A stretch of 64,000 bases of DNA, taken from NCBI GenBank assembly GCA_019057475.1, contig DXJO01000046.1, forward strand, positions 91,908 through 155,907. The letters run 5' to 3'. The position numbers and the translations under genes are program-made. A model generated the notes under the pieces. That model saw only the letters and a program-made list of their open reading frames with translations, did no database searches and was not told where the DNA came from. Shown piece by piece: positions 36,001-43,168 of the stretch. The DNA comes from Candidatus Thorarchaeota archaeon. Lineage in GTDB: Archaea > Asgardarchaeota > Thorarchaeia > Thorarchaeales > Thorarchaeaceae. The first letter of the stretch is position 1. Each line of letters starts with the position of its first letter.

Positions 36001-37641
36001 TCACTCTCGGTTTGACAATTGATTGCAGCCGATTAGTACTACCACCAGACCAACAATCGGCAGAGGTATGACCTGAGCCAGAATGGAAAGAATCTGCGAT
36101 TCCCAGATGTAATTCATAACTGCACCGAAACCAAGCATAGAGAGCACCATGTCAGCGATGAAATGCCAAATGAATGACACAGCTACTAGTCCCATCGCTC
36201 TGAAGTTGTTCATTGTGTAAGCCCTACTTTTGGTGTCTTCATATGTCGGATTATTCGCTGCAATTCCCATTCCGACTAGTGCACCACCCACACAGCTCAT
36301 GAATGAGGTTGACACTAGGAATAATACCTGACTTGGTTCAAGGTTGAGCAAGACTGCGTAAAGGATAGCCGGAAGAAGGACAACAGGAACAATGAGAAGG
36401 GTAGACTGAGCAATCTTTGCTTTCATATACCTCCTTACACCATGTGGCGTTGCCTGAATCGTCCATAGCTGGTCCTTCGACTCGAGAAAACCCGCACCGC
36501 CAAAGACTTGAGCACCTAGGAAACCAAGCATCAATGATATCATCACATTGACTGATGTCAGATCGAGTTCTCCTGCTCTGATGTAGATGAAAATGGGAAC
36601 TACCAAGGCGAGGAGCATGAGCAGGGCCAAGCGTGATAGATTTTGTGCCTTTCGCCCAAAGTCCTTGAGGCCAGTCACCACCAGCACGCCAAACGAGCCC
36701 CTGACAACTCGACGAATTCCACGCAGTGCCACGTTCTCATCGTGAGTGGTTGTTACAGATTCGGTCCTAGCGCCTATTCTGATGGTGAACAAACGATCAG
36801 CAGACAATAGTCCTAGAACGACAAGTGCCACACTGAAGCCTCCGAGAAGCAGAGCATTGCTGGACCAGTGGAAACCTAGAGCCGCGTCCAGGCTGCCGAT
36901 GGCCAGACCTATTCCGTTAAATGCCACAGCCATTTGAGTCACTAGATCTGCACCCCAAGTGAATGGAAACATCAAGAAGAAATCCATTCCTAGAATCTTA
37001 GACATCAAGGGGGCAAAGAGCTGCAGACCCACGAGCGGTAGAATTGCTACAAAGCTAAGTGCAATAGCTAGTGCGTTGGCAAGGTCCTTGCCGCGCGGCG
37101 ACTCTCCAAGCTTTGACTGGATTGCTGTCACCAAGAGTTGGGACAACCATATAGCGCCCACTGTGATTACAAAAACTGTGACGTACATGAGGGCCTGTCC
37201 AACAGGTGATACCTCCAAGGCCTGAGCAAAGGGTGCGACCAAGAGTGGAGCGAGATAGAGTATGTAAAGTCCATAGACAGATAGCCTGCCAACGAATGAA
37301 CCGACCAATATCTCCCGGGTCTGGACATTGTTACTGAGCAGAATCTCCCATTGCCCTATCTTTACCTCCTGTAACGCGTTTGACAGGGGCAATATCAGAA
37401 GGATTAGCCAGATGAACATGATGCCCGCGCGCATCAAGCCCGGCATGACCACGACGAGAACTGGCTGAGGAATCCCGAGGGTTTCAGTAAGAATTAAGGC
37501 CATCAAATAGGGTGCGATGACGAGTGCCCATACAATTCCCAAACCAAAGAAACCGAGTACGATAGGCTTCCTATGCGACTTGATGCCGCTTGTCTGGATT
37601 TGGAACTCGGCTTTTGCAATGTGAAACCAGTTTCCAGTCAC
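36001..37641 (-). CDS. ABC-2 type transport permease
   Basis: A 546-aa polytopic protein with about eleven to twelve helices in two groups separated by a loop (RIGARTESVTTTHDEN). The N terminus QIQTSGIKSHRKPIVLG and the loop VKIGQWEILLSNNVQTREILVGSFVGR are typical of large ABC-2 export permeases. GTG start decided by GGAGGTGA just upstream, inside the spacer to the ATPase gene. It pairs with the ATPase and most likely forms an exporter of a lipid, peptide or drug. Confidence 0.8.
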   Translation of the reverse strand: MTGNWFHIAKAEFQIQTSGIKSHRKPIVLGFFGLGIVWALVIAPYLMALILTETLGIPQPVLVVVMPGLMRAGIMFIWLILLILPLSNALQEVKIGQWEILLSNNVQTREILVGSFVGRLSVYGLYILYLAPLLVAPFAQALEVSPVGQALMYVTVFVITVGAIWLSQLLVTAIQSKLGESPRGKDLANALAIALSFVAILPLVGLQLFAPLMSKILGMDFFLMFPFTWGADLVTQMAVAFNGIGLAIGSLDAALGFHWSSNALLLGGFSVALVVLGLLSADRLFTIRIGARTESVTTTHDENVALRGIRRVVRGSFGVLVVTGLKDFGRKAQNLSRLALLMLLALVVPIFIYIRAGELDLTSVNVMISLMLGFLGAQVFGGAGFLESKDQLWTIQATPHGVRRYMKAKIAQSTLLIVPVVLLPAILYAVLLNLEPSQVLFLVSTSFMSCVGGALVGMGIAANNPTYEDTKSRAYTMNNFRAMGLVAVSFIWHFIADMVLSMLGFGAVMNYIWESQILSILAQVIPLPIVGLVVVLIGCNQLSNRE

Positions 37642-37647
37642 CTTGGT

Positions 37648-38418
37648 TCACCTCCATGCGAGCAGTGCTTCGCGGTCCACTTTCCCACCTACTATCTTCA
37701 AGTAAGCATCTTCAAGACTATGTGCGTTAGCTGCTTCAACAACTGCATCTGGCGGCCCTACAGTCACAAGCTCACCTTCGTTGAGGATACCTATGACATC
37801 ACAGATGTCCTGTGCAAAGCTCGTCATGTGGGTGCAGATGAAAAAGGTTGTATTGGTTTCCTCGGCAAGTGCAAGGATCAATTCCTTTACCAGTGCACTA
37901 GCGGAGGGATCAAGTCTTGATGTCGGCTCATCCAAGAACACAACCCTGGGCTCATGCAACAGGGTTGCAGCGATGAGGACCTTCTGCTTCATCCCTGAGG
38001 AATAAGATTCCAGAAGGTCGTTCTGTCTACCTTCAAGTCCCAGAATTGAGAGCAGGGCATCGATCCGCTCATAGAGAATTTCTCCATGCAGTCGATTGAG
38101 TGCGCCAATGAACTCTAAGAATTCAGTAGCAGAGAGCTTTGAGTAGAGCCCTGGCGTTTCTGGCAAGAGACCTGATATTGCTTTGACATCACTCTTTTGC
38201 GATACGATGTCATAACCACAAACTGATGCGCTTCCTCTTGTAGGCTTCATTAGACCAGAGAGCATGCGTACAGTTGTTGTCTTGCCTGCTCCATTTGGTC
38301 CAAGAAGCCCAAAGCGTGTGCCAACTGGAACACTTAAGTTCAATCCGTTTACAGCCTTCACCGAACCAAAGGATTTTGCGAGTCCATTAGTGATGATTGA
38401 GAAATTCTCGGCGTCCAT
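37648..38418 (-). CDS. ABC transporter ATPase
   Basis: A 256-aa nucleotide-binding protein: Walker A GPNGAGKTT at residues 40-48, Q-loop region SGLLPETPG, signature YSSGMKQKV at 139-147, Walker B VVFLDEP at 159-165, and the switch His in ICTHM. It ends 6 bases before the permease. Transcription likely begins about 10 bases before ATG 38418, since the TATA box lies at 38451-38457 next to a palindrome repeated upstream of the 46-aa gene at 39803. Confidence 0.93.
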   Translation of the reverse strand: MDAENFSIITNGLAKSFGSVKAVNGLNLSVPVGTRFGLLGPNGAGKTTTVRMLSGLMKPTRGSASVCGYDIVSQKSDVKAISGLLPETPGLYSKLSATEFLEFIGALNRLHGEILYERIDALLSILGLEGRQNDLLESYSSGMKQKVLIAATLLHEPRVVFLDEPTSRLDPSASALVKELILALAEETNTTFFICTHMTSFAQDICDVIGILNEGELVTVGPPDAVVEAANAHSLEDAYLKIVGGKVDREALLAWR

Positions 38419-38450
38419 GATTATTCACATGAGAAACAGCGAGAATTTAC

Positions 38451-38482
38451 TATATAATGGACTGTGGGAAAAAAGTCCATAG
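38451..38482 (-). promoter_or_regulatory. Promoter with palindromic operator-like site, copy 1
   Basis: On the minus strand the site reads ATGGACT-N10-AGTCCAT, a perfect 7-base inverted repeat (38457-38463 and 38474-38480), with TTATATA directly following. The spacer is GTGGGAAAAA on the + strand. A TATA box placed about 33 bases before ATG 38418 gives a leader of some 10 bases. A near-identical site is at 39834-39865. Confidence 0.75.
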
Positions 38483-38496
38483 CTGCTGTGCTAGTC

Positions 38497-38841
38497 CTAA
38501 CCTATGAGAAGGAGCACTGCGTGCCTCTTTGAATCATGCCCGCTGGTGAAGAACTGTGTCACGAGAGTGTAGAACTGGTCCAGAGCCCCTCGACCTTTCT
38601 CAGTAGTCTTGAACACATAGATGCCAGCCTCGGGTTCATCGACCTGTTCAAAGAGACCTGCATCAACAAGAAAATCAAGGTCCTCTTTGATCATCTGGGT
38701 TTTCAGTCCCAAATGCCTCATTAGCCAGCTCTGAGTTCGCGACTCCCATACGCAGGCTTCAAGAAGTTCCACCCATCGCTCGTATTTCGTTCTCCTTGGA
38801 CCTGGTGTCCACGAACGAGGACGAATAGTGGGTGGCTTCAT
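38497..38841 (-). CDS. Winged helix-turn-helix regulator
   Basis: A 114-aa protein with an archaeal winged-helix core: WVELLEACVWESRTQSWLMR, HLGLKTQMIKEDLDFLVDAGLFEQV, then a wing YVFKTTEKGRGALDQF. It resembles small regulators that control an adjacent transporter. It overlaps the upstream membrane protein gene by four bases (ATGA), and the palindromic promoter of the ABC genes lies in the 78 bases downstream. It is the best candidate to bind that palindrome. Confidence 0.8.
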   Translation of the reverse strand: MKPPTIRPRSWTPGPRRTKYERWVELLEACVWESRTQSWLMRHLGLKTQMIKEDLDFLVDAGLFEQVDEPEAGIYVFKTTEKGRGALDQFYTLVTQFFTSGHDSKRHAVLLLIG

Positions 38842-39581
38842 GTGGGCTCCCTCCCGTCATAGGTATTGGTTGGATTGGAGAAGGCGCTCTCCAGTTCCTC
38901 ACCCCAGGCAATGAAGCCTTGATAGAAGTTGAGCCATCGCCTAGCTAAGAGCCGCCAATAGAAGAAGACGATCCATCGAGCCACCAATATCACGATAATC
39001 ATGCCGAGGAAGACTAATGGGACTAGCAGTGGCGTCCCCTGTTCAATAGCAGACAAGAACTCAGGAATCAGGAAGTTGACAATCAGCAGGATGTACAGTG
39101 CTCCTTGAAAGATGACTTCAATGATCACCTTCCTAGTTAGATTTGTGAGGTGCTTTCGAAGTTTTTCAACATCATTCTCTGAGGGCACATCATTCAGAGT
39201 ATCAGCTGGTCTGAGTACATCAAAGATGAGAAAGATATACGACGTCAAGCCGGGTACAACATGTCTTTCATCAAGTGCATCCTCGATCTCTTTGAGAGCA
39301 GCTCCTGCTTGTTGAAGAGCTCCGAATCGATTCTTTGCAGACTTGTATCGAAGCGGAGCAATGAGAATGGGGATGATAATGACAACAAACGCAATTGAGA
39401 GGAGTTCAAATGGTAAGCCCATCATTGCGATGAGAAGGATGACCCAGAGCATCACGATGTACATTCCAAACACTGAGGAGAATATATGACCCATCAAGAA
39501 ACTGTGACTTCTACGCATCACCCGTAAAATGCCTCTCTGGCGGGCCAATAACTCAAATTGTTCGGGATGATTAGACTCCAA
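38838..39581 (-). CDS. Membrane protein, four predicted helices
   Basis: A 247-aa protein with two helix pairs (about residues 30-75 and 155-205) split by a soluble, helical, acidic loop (GALQQAGAALKEIEDALDER and SENDVEKLRKHLTNLTRK). No family recognised. It is translationally coupled to the winged-helix regulator. The pairing of a membrane protein with a regulator suggests an envelope-stress sensor, but this is inference. TTG start. Confidence 0.65.
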   Translation of the reverse strand: MESNHPEQFELLARQRGILRVMRRSHSFLMGHIFSSVFGMYIVMLWVILLIAMMGLPFELLSIAFVVIIIPILIAPLRYKSAKNRFGALQQAGAALKEIEDALDERHVVPGLTSYIFLIFDVLRPADTLNDVPSENDVEKLRKHLTNLTRKVIIEVIFQGALYILLIVNFLIPEFLSAIEQGTPLLVPLVFLGMIIVILVARWIVFFYWRLLARRWLNFYQGFIAWGEELESAFSNPTNTYDGREPT

Positions 39582-39662
39582 TTCGTATCACCCAACATCT
39601 GAAAGAGTCTGAAGCGAAGCAGGATATATACTCAATGGGATGATTCAAATAAAGGATGGGAC

Positions 39663-39803
39663 TCAAAGGGAGTTCGGGATTAAGAGACCCCTACTGAGGT
39701 GTGTAGTCATCTCTCCCAGAATCGGGCCGTCCAACATCAACAATGCTGCAACCACAATCAAAGCGGCCGCAATAACTATGGATAATCTCTCGGATTGGTT
39801 CAT
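39663..39803 (-). CDS. 46-aa single-helix membrane peptide
   Basis: A small frame reading MNQSERLSIVIAAALIVVAA, then LLMLDGPILGEMTTHLS and a short tail. One hydrophobic helix of about 20 residues follows a short charged N terminus. It is supported by its promoter: a TATA box at 39834-39840 would start transcription about eight bases before ATG 39803, with the same spacing and operator as the ABC genes. It heads the regulator unit, with a 81-base gap to the next gene. Confidence 0.55.
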   Translation of the reverse strand: MNQSERLSIVIAAALIVVAALLMLDGPILGEMTTHLSRGLLIPNSL

Positions 39804-39833
39804 GTTATTTCAAGTAGAGCAATGCGTAGCTAG

Positions 39834-39865
39834 TATATAATGAACTGTGGGAAAAAAGTCCATAG
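39834..39865 (-). promoter_or_regulatory. Promoter with palindromic operator-like site, copy 2
   Basis: Nearly identical over 32 bases to 38451-38482: TATATAAT, then ATGAACT, GTGGGAAAAA and AGTCCAT (one mismatch in the left arm). It is placed before the 46-aa gene exactly as copy 1 is placed before the ABC ATPase, so the two transcripts are probably controlled together. Confidence 0.75.
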
Positions 39866-39926
39866 TCTTCAATCACGACTAGATGCAAGTCAAGCAAATG
39901 CTCGTATTGGTTCTCATGTGCAGCGC

Positions 39927-40034
39927 ATAGTCATGGCGAGGTATTCAGCCCTAAGAACCGCCCCTACAGACAGGAGAAGCAGAAGTAGTTCTCAGTCTAG
40001 TTCGTGAGAGGCCAGTCCTCTCTCCTTCTCTCGT
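39927..40034 (+). repeat. ACAD-tail repeat, copy L
   Basis: Starts ATAGTCATGGCGAGG, then a deletion shifts the frame, and CCCCTACAGACAGGAGAAGC leads to the TAG at 39986-39988. The 3' hairpin (about 40006-40022) and pyrimidine tract are type I. Left end of segmental-duplication copy 2. Confidence 0.8.
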
Positions 40035-40037
40035 CTC

Positions 40038-40301
40038 TCAACAAATAGAGGATTTCTTCCCCCTAAGACTGATGCATAGCTCTCTATTGCATATGGCAAG
40101 AGGAAGAGCACCGCAGAATACTACTGCCACGATAATAAGAAATTCAACAGGATTAGAATAGGGTGCACCATAGAGCGCTAGAATCAGAGCAAGTAGAATG
40201 AATGCAATGACGCCTCTTATCACATACATCTGATTGTTGGAGTCTTCAGGACCGAGCCAAGAGTCATCATCGTTCATAGCGCAAAATACCTGATCAGACA
40301 T
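40038..40301 (-). CDS. 87-aa two-helix membrane protein
   Basis: Reads MSDQVFCAMNDDDSWLGPED, then two adjacent membrane helices (VIRGVIAFILLALILALYG and a second at about 55-72) and the basic end SLRGKKSSIC. No family recognised. The paralogue at 31604-31867 has a premature stop. A TTTATAAC box near 40350 is conserved in both copies, compatible with a promoter. The gene is enclosed by repeats L and M. Start could be 40301 or the internal ATG at 40277. Confidence 0.6.
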   Translation of the reverse strand: MSDQVFCAMNDDDSWLGPEDSNNQMYVIRGVIAFILLALILALYGAPYSNPVEFLIIVAVVFCGALPLAICNRELCISLRGKKSSIC

Positions 40302-40404
40302 AACGAAGTCCCCGGGGAATGTCCCACGTAAACGTCTTTTCTTGAAACGTTATAAACATAATTGAATTAGTGCATGCACATTCAGCGGATTCTGGATAGT
40401 GACA

Positions 40405-40463
40405 ATCGTTATGGCCAGAGAAAATTCCCGCCTTGAGAATCCCCCATGCAGACAAGAGAAGCA
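40405..40463 (+). repeat. ACAD-tail repeat, truncated copy M
   Basis: Starts ATCGTTATGGCCAGAGAAAA, reads to GACAAGAGAAGCAG, and breaks off before the stop codon and hairpin. Closest to copy I. The following 116 bases to the LLM gene hold only its presumed promoter. Confidence 0.75.
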
Positions 40464-40579
40464 GTCTTGGCTCCGATATGTGGATTGTACCTGCTAGTTA
40501 AGGAAGCAATGGTTGCTCGGAGCTGACGAGCGTGTTTTTTACTACCCTAAACAACACTTGAGTTGAAGTGTGTGATGAT

Positions 40580-41407
40580 ATGAAGTGTGGAATCTACATC
40601 TCGAATTATGCTCTCAAGGGAGATCCAGAGAAGTTTGTGAAGCTGGCTAGAATTGCAGAAGAAGCTGGCTGGCAAGGCTTCTTCATGTGGGATCATGTGT
40701 ATCCAAGGGGAGGAAAGTCGAAATTTGTGGCGGACCCCTGGATCACTCTTGCTGCGATTGCAGCCACAACGAGTAGCATTCGCATAGGTACAACGGTAAC
40801 GCCGTTGCCCAGGAGAAGACCCCAAAAAGTGGCTCGTGAGGTCACGACTTTGGACCATCTTTCGGGTGGACGCTTCACACTTGGAGTTGGTCTCGGGCAT
40901 CCACCGGATTGTGAGTTTGAATTCTTTGGAGAGGATCCTAGTCTTAGGATCAGGGCTGAGAAACTGGATGAATCCTTGGAAATCCTGGATGGTCTCTGGT
41001 CCGGGAAACCTTTCTCCTTCTCCGGAAAGCACTACCATATGGAAACTGTGACATTCAAACCGCGTCCTATTCAGAAACCGCGCGTTCCGATTTGGTGTGC
41101 TGGATGGTGGCCAAAGAAGGCACCATTCAGGAGAGCGGCAAGATATGATGGTGTCTTTCCACTAGGAGAGAAAGACAGGTTGAAACCGAAGGATTTCAGA
41201 GCCATTCTCGACTATGTGAAGGAACATCGCAAGACAAAGGGAAGATTCGATCTCATCCTTTTAGGAAGATCAAGGGGGGATTCCCGTCATGATTCGTGGA
41301 TAAAGGACTACGAGGATGCGGGAGCCAGTTGGTTTGTTGAACTAATCATGGGTGCAGACTATGATAAGTATGCTGAGAGAATTAGCAAAGGCCCACCCTC
41401 TCAATAG
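40580..41407 (+). CDS. LLM class flavin/F420-dependent oxidoreductase
   Basis: A 275-aa luciferase-like TIM-barrel enzyme: MKCGIYISNYALKGDPEKFVKLARIAEEAGWQGFFMWDHV at the start (first strand and helix), RIGTTVTPLPRRRPQKVAREVTTLDHLSGGR, then LGVGLGHPPDCEFEFFGED and FKPRPIQKPRVPIWCAGW. These enzymes use F420 or FMN to reduce or oxidise small substrates. F420 is likely in an archaeon. Shorter than the usual 320 residues because the last strands are compact. ATG 40580 preferred to GTG 40568. Confidence 0.85.
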   Translation: MKCGIYISNYALKGDPEKFVKLARIAEEAGWQGFFMWDHVYPRGGKSKFVADPWITLAAIAATTSSIRIGTTVTPLPRRRPQKVAREVTTLDHLSGGRFTLGVGLGHPPDCEFEFFGEDPSLRIRAEKLDESLEILDGLWSGKPFSFSGKHYHMETVTFKPRPIQKPRVPIWCAGWWPKKAPFRRAARYDGVFPLGEKDRLKPKDFRAILDYVKEHRKTKGRFDLILLGRSRGDSRHDSWIKDYEDAGASWFVELIMGADYDKYAERISKGPPSQ

Positions 41408-41414
41408 GCCAAAA

Positions 41415-41508
41415 GGCGCTGAGAATCCACCCCACTAACAAGAGAAGCAGATGTAGTTTCAATTTTCAAATCGAGAGAGATTCTTCCTCTCTCCCTCACT
41501 CTTTCTTC
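41415..41508 (+). repeat. ACAD-tail repeat, copy N
   Basis: Begins at GCGCTGAGAATCC, reads CAAGAGAAGCAGATGTAG (stop of type II) and ends in TCGAGAGAGATTCTTCCTCTC and CCCTCACTCTTTC. It lies directly behind the LLM gene and could serve as its terminator. Confidence 0.75.
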
Positions 41509-41581
41509 AACAAGATTGTCTTCTCTCGCGTGAAGAACTACTCGGTGGAGCACATGTTGGAGCTCGTCATTGTGACTCTGC

Positions 41582-42001
41582 TTATTCCCCTATGATCTTG
41601 ATCAGAACGCGCTTAGGCCGCCGGCCATCGAATTCGCCGTAGAAGATAGCCTCCCAAGGTCCGAGGTCAAGTCTACCTTCGGTGATGGCAATGACAACTT
41701 CGCGGCCCATGATTTGTCGTTTGTGATGGGCGTCTCCGTTATCTTCGCCTGTGCGATTGTGTTTGTAGTGGCTGATTGGTTCATGTGGGGCGAGTTCTTC
41801 GAGCCAGCGTTTGTAGTCTTCGTGCAGTCCGCGCTCATTGTCGTTTATGAAGACGCTTGCGGTTATGTGCATGGCATTTACAAGGCACAGTCCTTCGCGG
41901 ACGCCACTCTCTGCAACAGACTCTTGCACTTGCGGCGTTATATGAACAAAGTCCATTCGCGCAGGGACATTGAAGGTTAGGTATTTTGTGTGGCTTTTCA
42001 T
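41582..42001 (-). CDS. YjbQ/UPF0047 family protein
   Basis: A 139-aa protein matching UPF0047: [39 protein letters not shown], and [30 protein letters not shown]. The conserved His45 in MHITA and the later HH pair fit the proposed metal site. Members have weak thiamine-phosphate-synthase-like activity in some bacteria; the true role is unsettled. Length is normal. Convergent with the LLM gene. Confidence 0.9.
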   Translation of the reverse strand: MKSHTKYLTFNVPARMDFVHITPQVQESVAESGVREGLCLVNAMHITASVFINDNERGLHEDYKRWLEELAPHEPISHYKHNRTGEDNGDAHHKRQIMGREVVIAITEGRLDLGPWEAIFYGEFDGRRPKRVLIKIIGE

Positions 42002-42065
42002 AGCAGTCCTCTTGCTGGTGGGAGTTGGTAAAAAGGTTATCAGAACTCAGGCACTTTCACAACGA

Positions 42066-42085
42066 TGGAGGCAAGAGAAGCAGAG
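42066..42085 (+). repeat. Possible ACAD-tail repeat scrap
   Basis: GGAGGCAAGAGAAGCAGAGG matches the last coding bases of the repeat only. It is too short to be sure. Confidence 0.35.
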
Positions 42086-42178
42086 GATTCATTCTGCCAT
42101 TAAACTCCAAATCATTTATTCCAAAATACTCTATCTGATATTGAGTCTAGAATATGCATTCTATGGAGTGATTAAACA

Positions 42179-42496
42179 ATGGGTAAAATAAGCCCCTTCG
42201 TAAAGCTGCTAAGGGGTGAGTATGAACTCACCATAATCCTGTTGCTCACAAGACTTCGAGGAAAAGCTCGAGCTGATGAGATCATAAAGGCAGGTAAGAA
42301 GACCAAGACACTTCCAGCCCTTAACGGAGCAAGAGTTGCGGGCGCGCGCAAGTTCTTAGTGAAAAATAAGCTCGTTGAGATTGAAAAGGATGGCAACGAG
42401 ATTATTCACATCCTCACCAAGAAAGGACGCAAACTTGGCAATCTCCTGAATTCAATCTCCAATTTCATAGTCAAAGACTTGAAGTGGAAATGGTAG
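42179..42496 (+). CDS. Winged helix-turn-helix protein
   Basis: A 105-aa protein: ELTIILLLTRLRGKARADEI followed by ALNGARVAGARKFLVKNKLVEIEKDGNEIIHILTKKGRKL, a typical winged-helix with wing, then a short amphipathic C-terminal tail ending WKW. Likely a DNA-binding regulator of unknown targets. It is separated from its neighbours; a TTATATT-like box near 42130 is compatible with a promoter. Confidence 0.65.
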   Translation: MGKISPFVKLLRGEYELTIILLLTRLRGKARADEIIKAGKKTKTLPALNGARVAGARKFLVKNKLVEIEKDGNEIIHILTKKGRKLGNLLNSISNFIVKDLKWKW

Positions 42497-42506
42497 TTCC
42501 ACATCC

Positions 42507-42577
42507 GAGAGAAGCAAAGGCAGTTCCTCAATCTGCAAGAGGTCGACTCATCCGCTCTGCCTCATCCCTTCTTTCCA
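42507..42577 (+). repeat. Degenerate ACAD-tail repeat
   Basis: GAGAGAAGCAAAGGCAGTTCC, then TCAATCTGCAAGAGG, an arm remnant and CCCTTCTTTCC. Shares TTCCTCAATCTGCAAGAG with copy K. It sits between the winged-helix gene and the convergent Lrp-type gene. Confidence 0.5.
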
Positions 42578-42605
42578 GGTCGTTCGTCCTCGAAATGGTG
42601 AGCAA

Positions 42606-42830
42606 TTATATACTCATACAAGTTTCGGTTCTGACTACACCGGGAGCATCATGGATATCACTTACAAGTCGACGAAAGTTCGATCGTGAAGGTATCTCTG
42701 CATATGCGATGATATCGTATGGACCAGTCACGACATGAACATTTTTCACATACTCAACGTTTTCAATCGCCTTGGATGCTGCCTCTACAGTCTTTGCCTC
42801 AACTTGTATGAGAACGATGACTACAATCAT
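42606..42830 (-). CDS. Stand-alone Lrp/AsnC ligand-binding (RAM) domain
   Basis: A 74-aa protein consisting only of the beta-alpha-beta-beta-alpha-beta ligand domain of Lrp/AsnC regulators: MIVVIVLIQVEAKTVEAASK, VEYVKNVHVVTGPYDIIAY, and LVSDIHDAPGVVRTETCM. The HTH part is absent, as in known stand-alone RAM proteins that bind amino acids or modulate full-length Lrp. A TATA-like TTATATT about 60 bases upstream fits a promoter. Confidence 0.85.
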   Translation of the reverse strand: MIVVIVLIQVEAKTVEAASKAIENVEYVKNVHVVTGPYDIIAYAEIPSRSNFRRLVSDIHDAPGVVRTETCMSI

Positions 42831-43013
42831 AGCTTTTACGTTCCGTTAGACTCAATATGTTGTACACTAGCACATCATTCCACAAAAATATAACTGTTGC
42901 ATTCCATAGAGTAGCGAATGGATGAAGCGGCCAGAGGGAAACTAAGACAAGTCCCTTCTGCCCAACGTTTTGCTCTTGATCATGATCATCGATGAAATCA
43001 TTTTCCTAGCCGC

Positions 43014-43034
43014 GAGAGAGGTTTACCCTCTCTC
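43014..43034 (+). terminator. Repeat-type hairpin upstream of the nucleoside transporter
   Basis: GAGAGAGG, loop TTTA, CCTCTCTC followed by CATTTCTC, the same hairpin as in the ACAD-tail repeat without the coding tail. It is in the 42831-43168 region, which otherwise shows no gene, and would end read-through transcription before the BMP gene. Confidence 0.55.
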
Positions 43035-43168
43035 CATTTCTCGTTCTTCTCGAATAGCAGACCACAACGCCTTGATTCAGATGTAGGATTCGGAGAGAGT
43101 AGAGAATGTTATTAGTCGGGTTTCACCAATATATATCATCCTCGCTAAGAGAGGAGGTATACGCAGGA

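Larger units (their letters stand above)
39920..40463 (+). repeat. Segmental duplication, copy 2 (partner 31482-32030)
   Basis: Counterpart of copy 1: repeat L, the intact 87-aa gene on the minus strand, the CTTGAAACGTTATAA block, and truncated repeat M. Similarity stops at GAGAAGCAG, after which the sequence is unrelated to copy 1. Confidence 0.85.
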
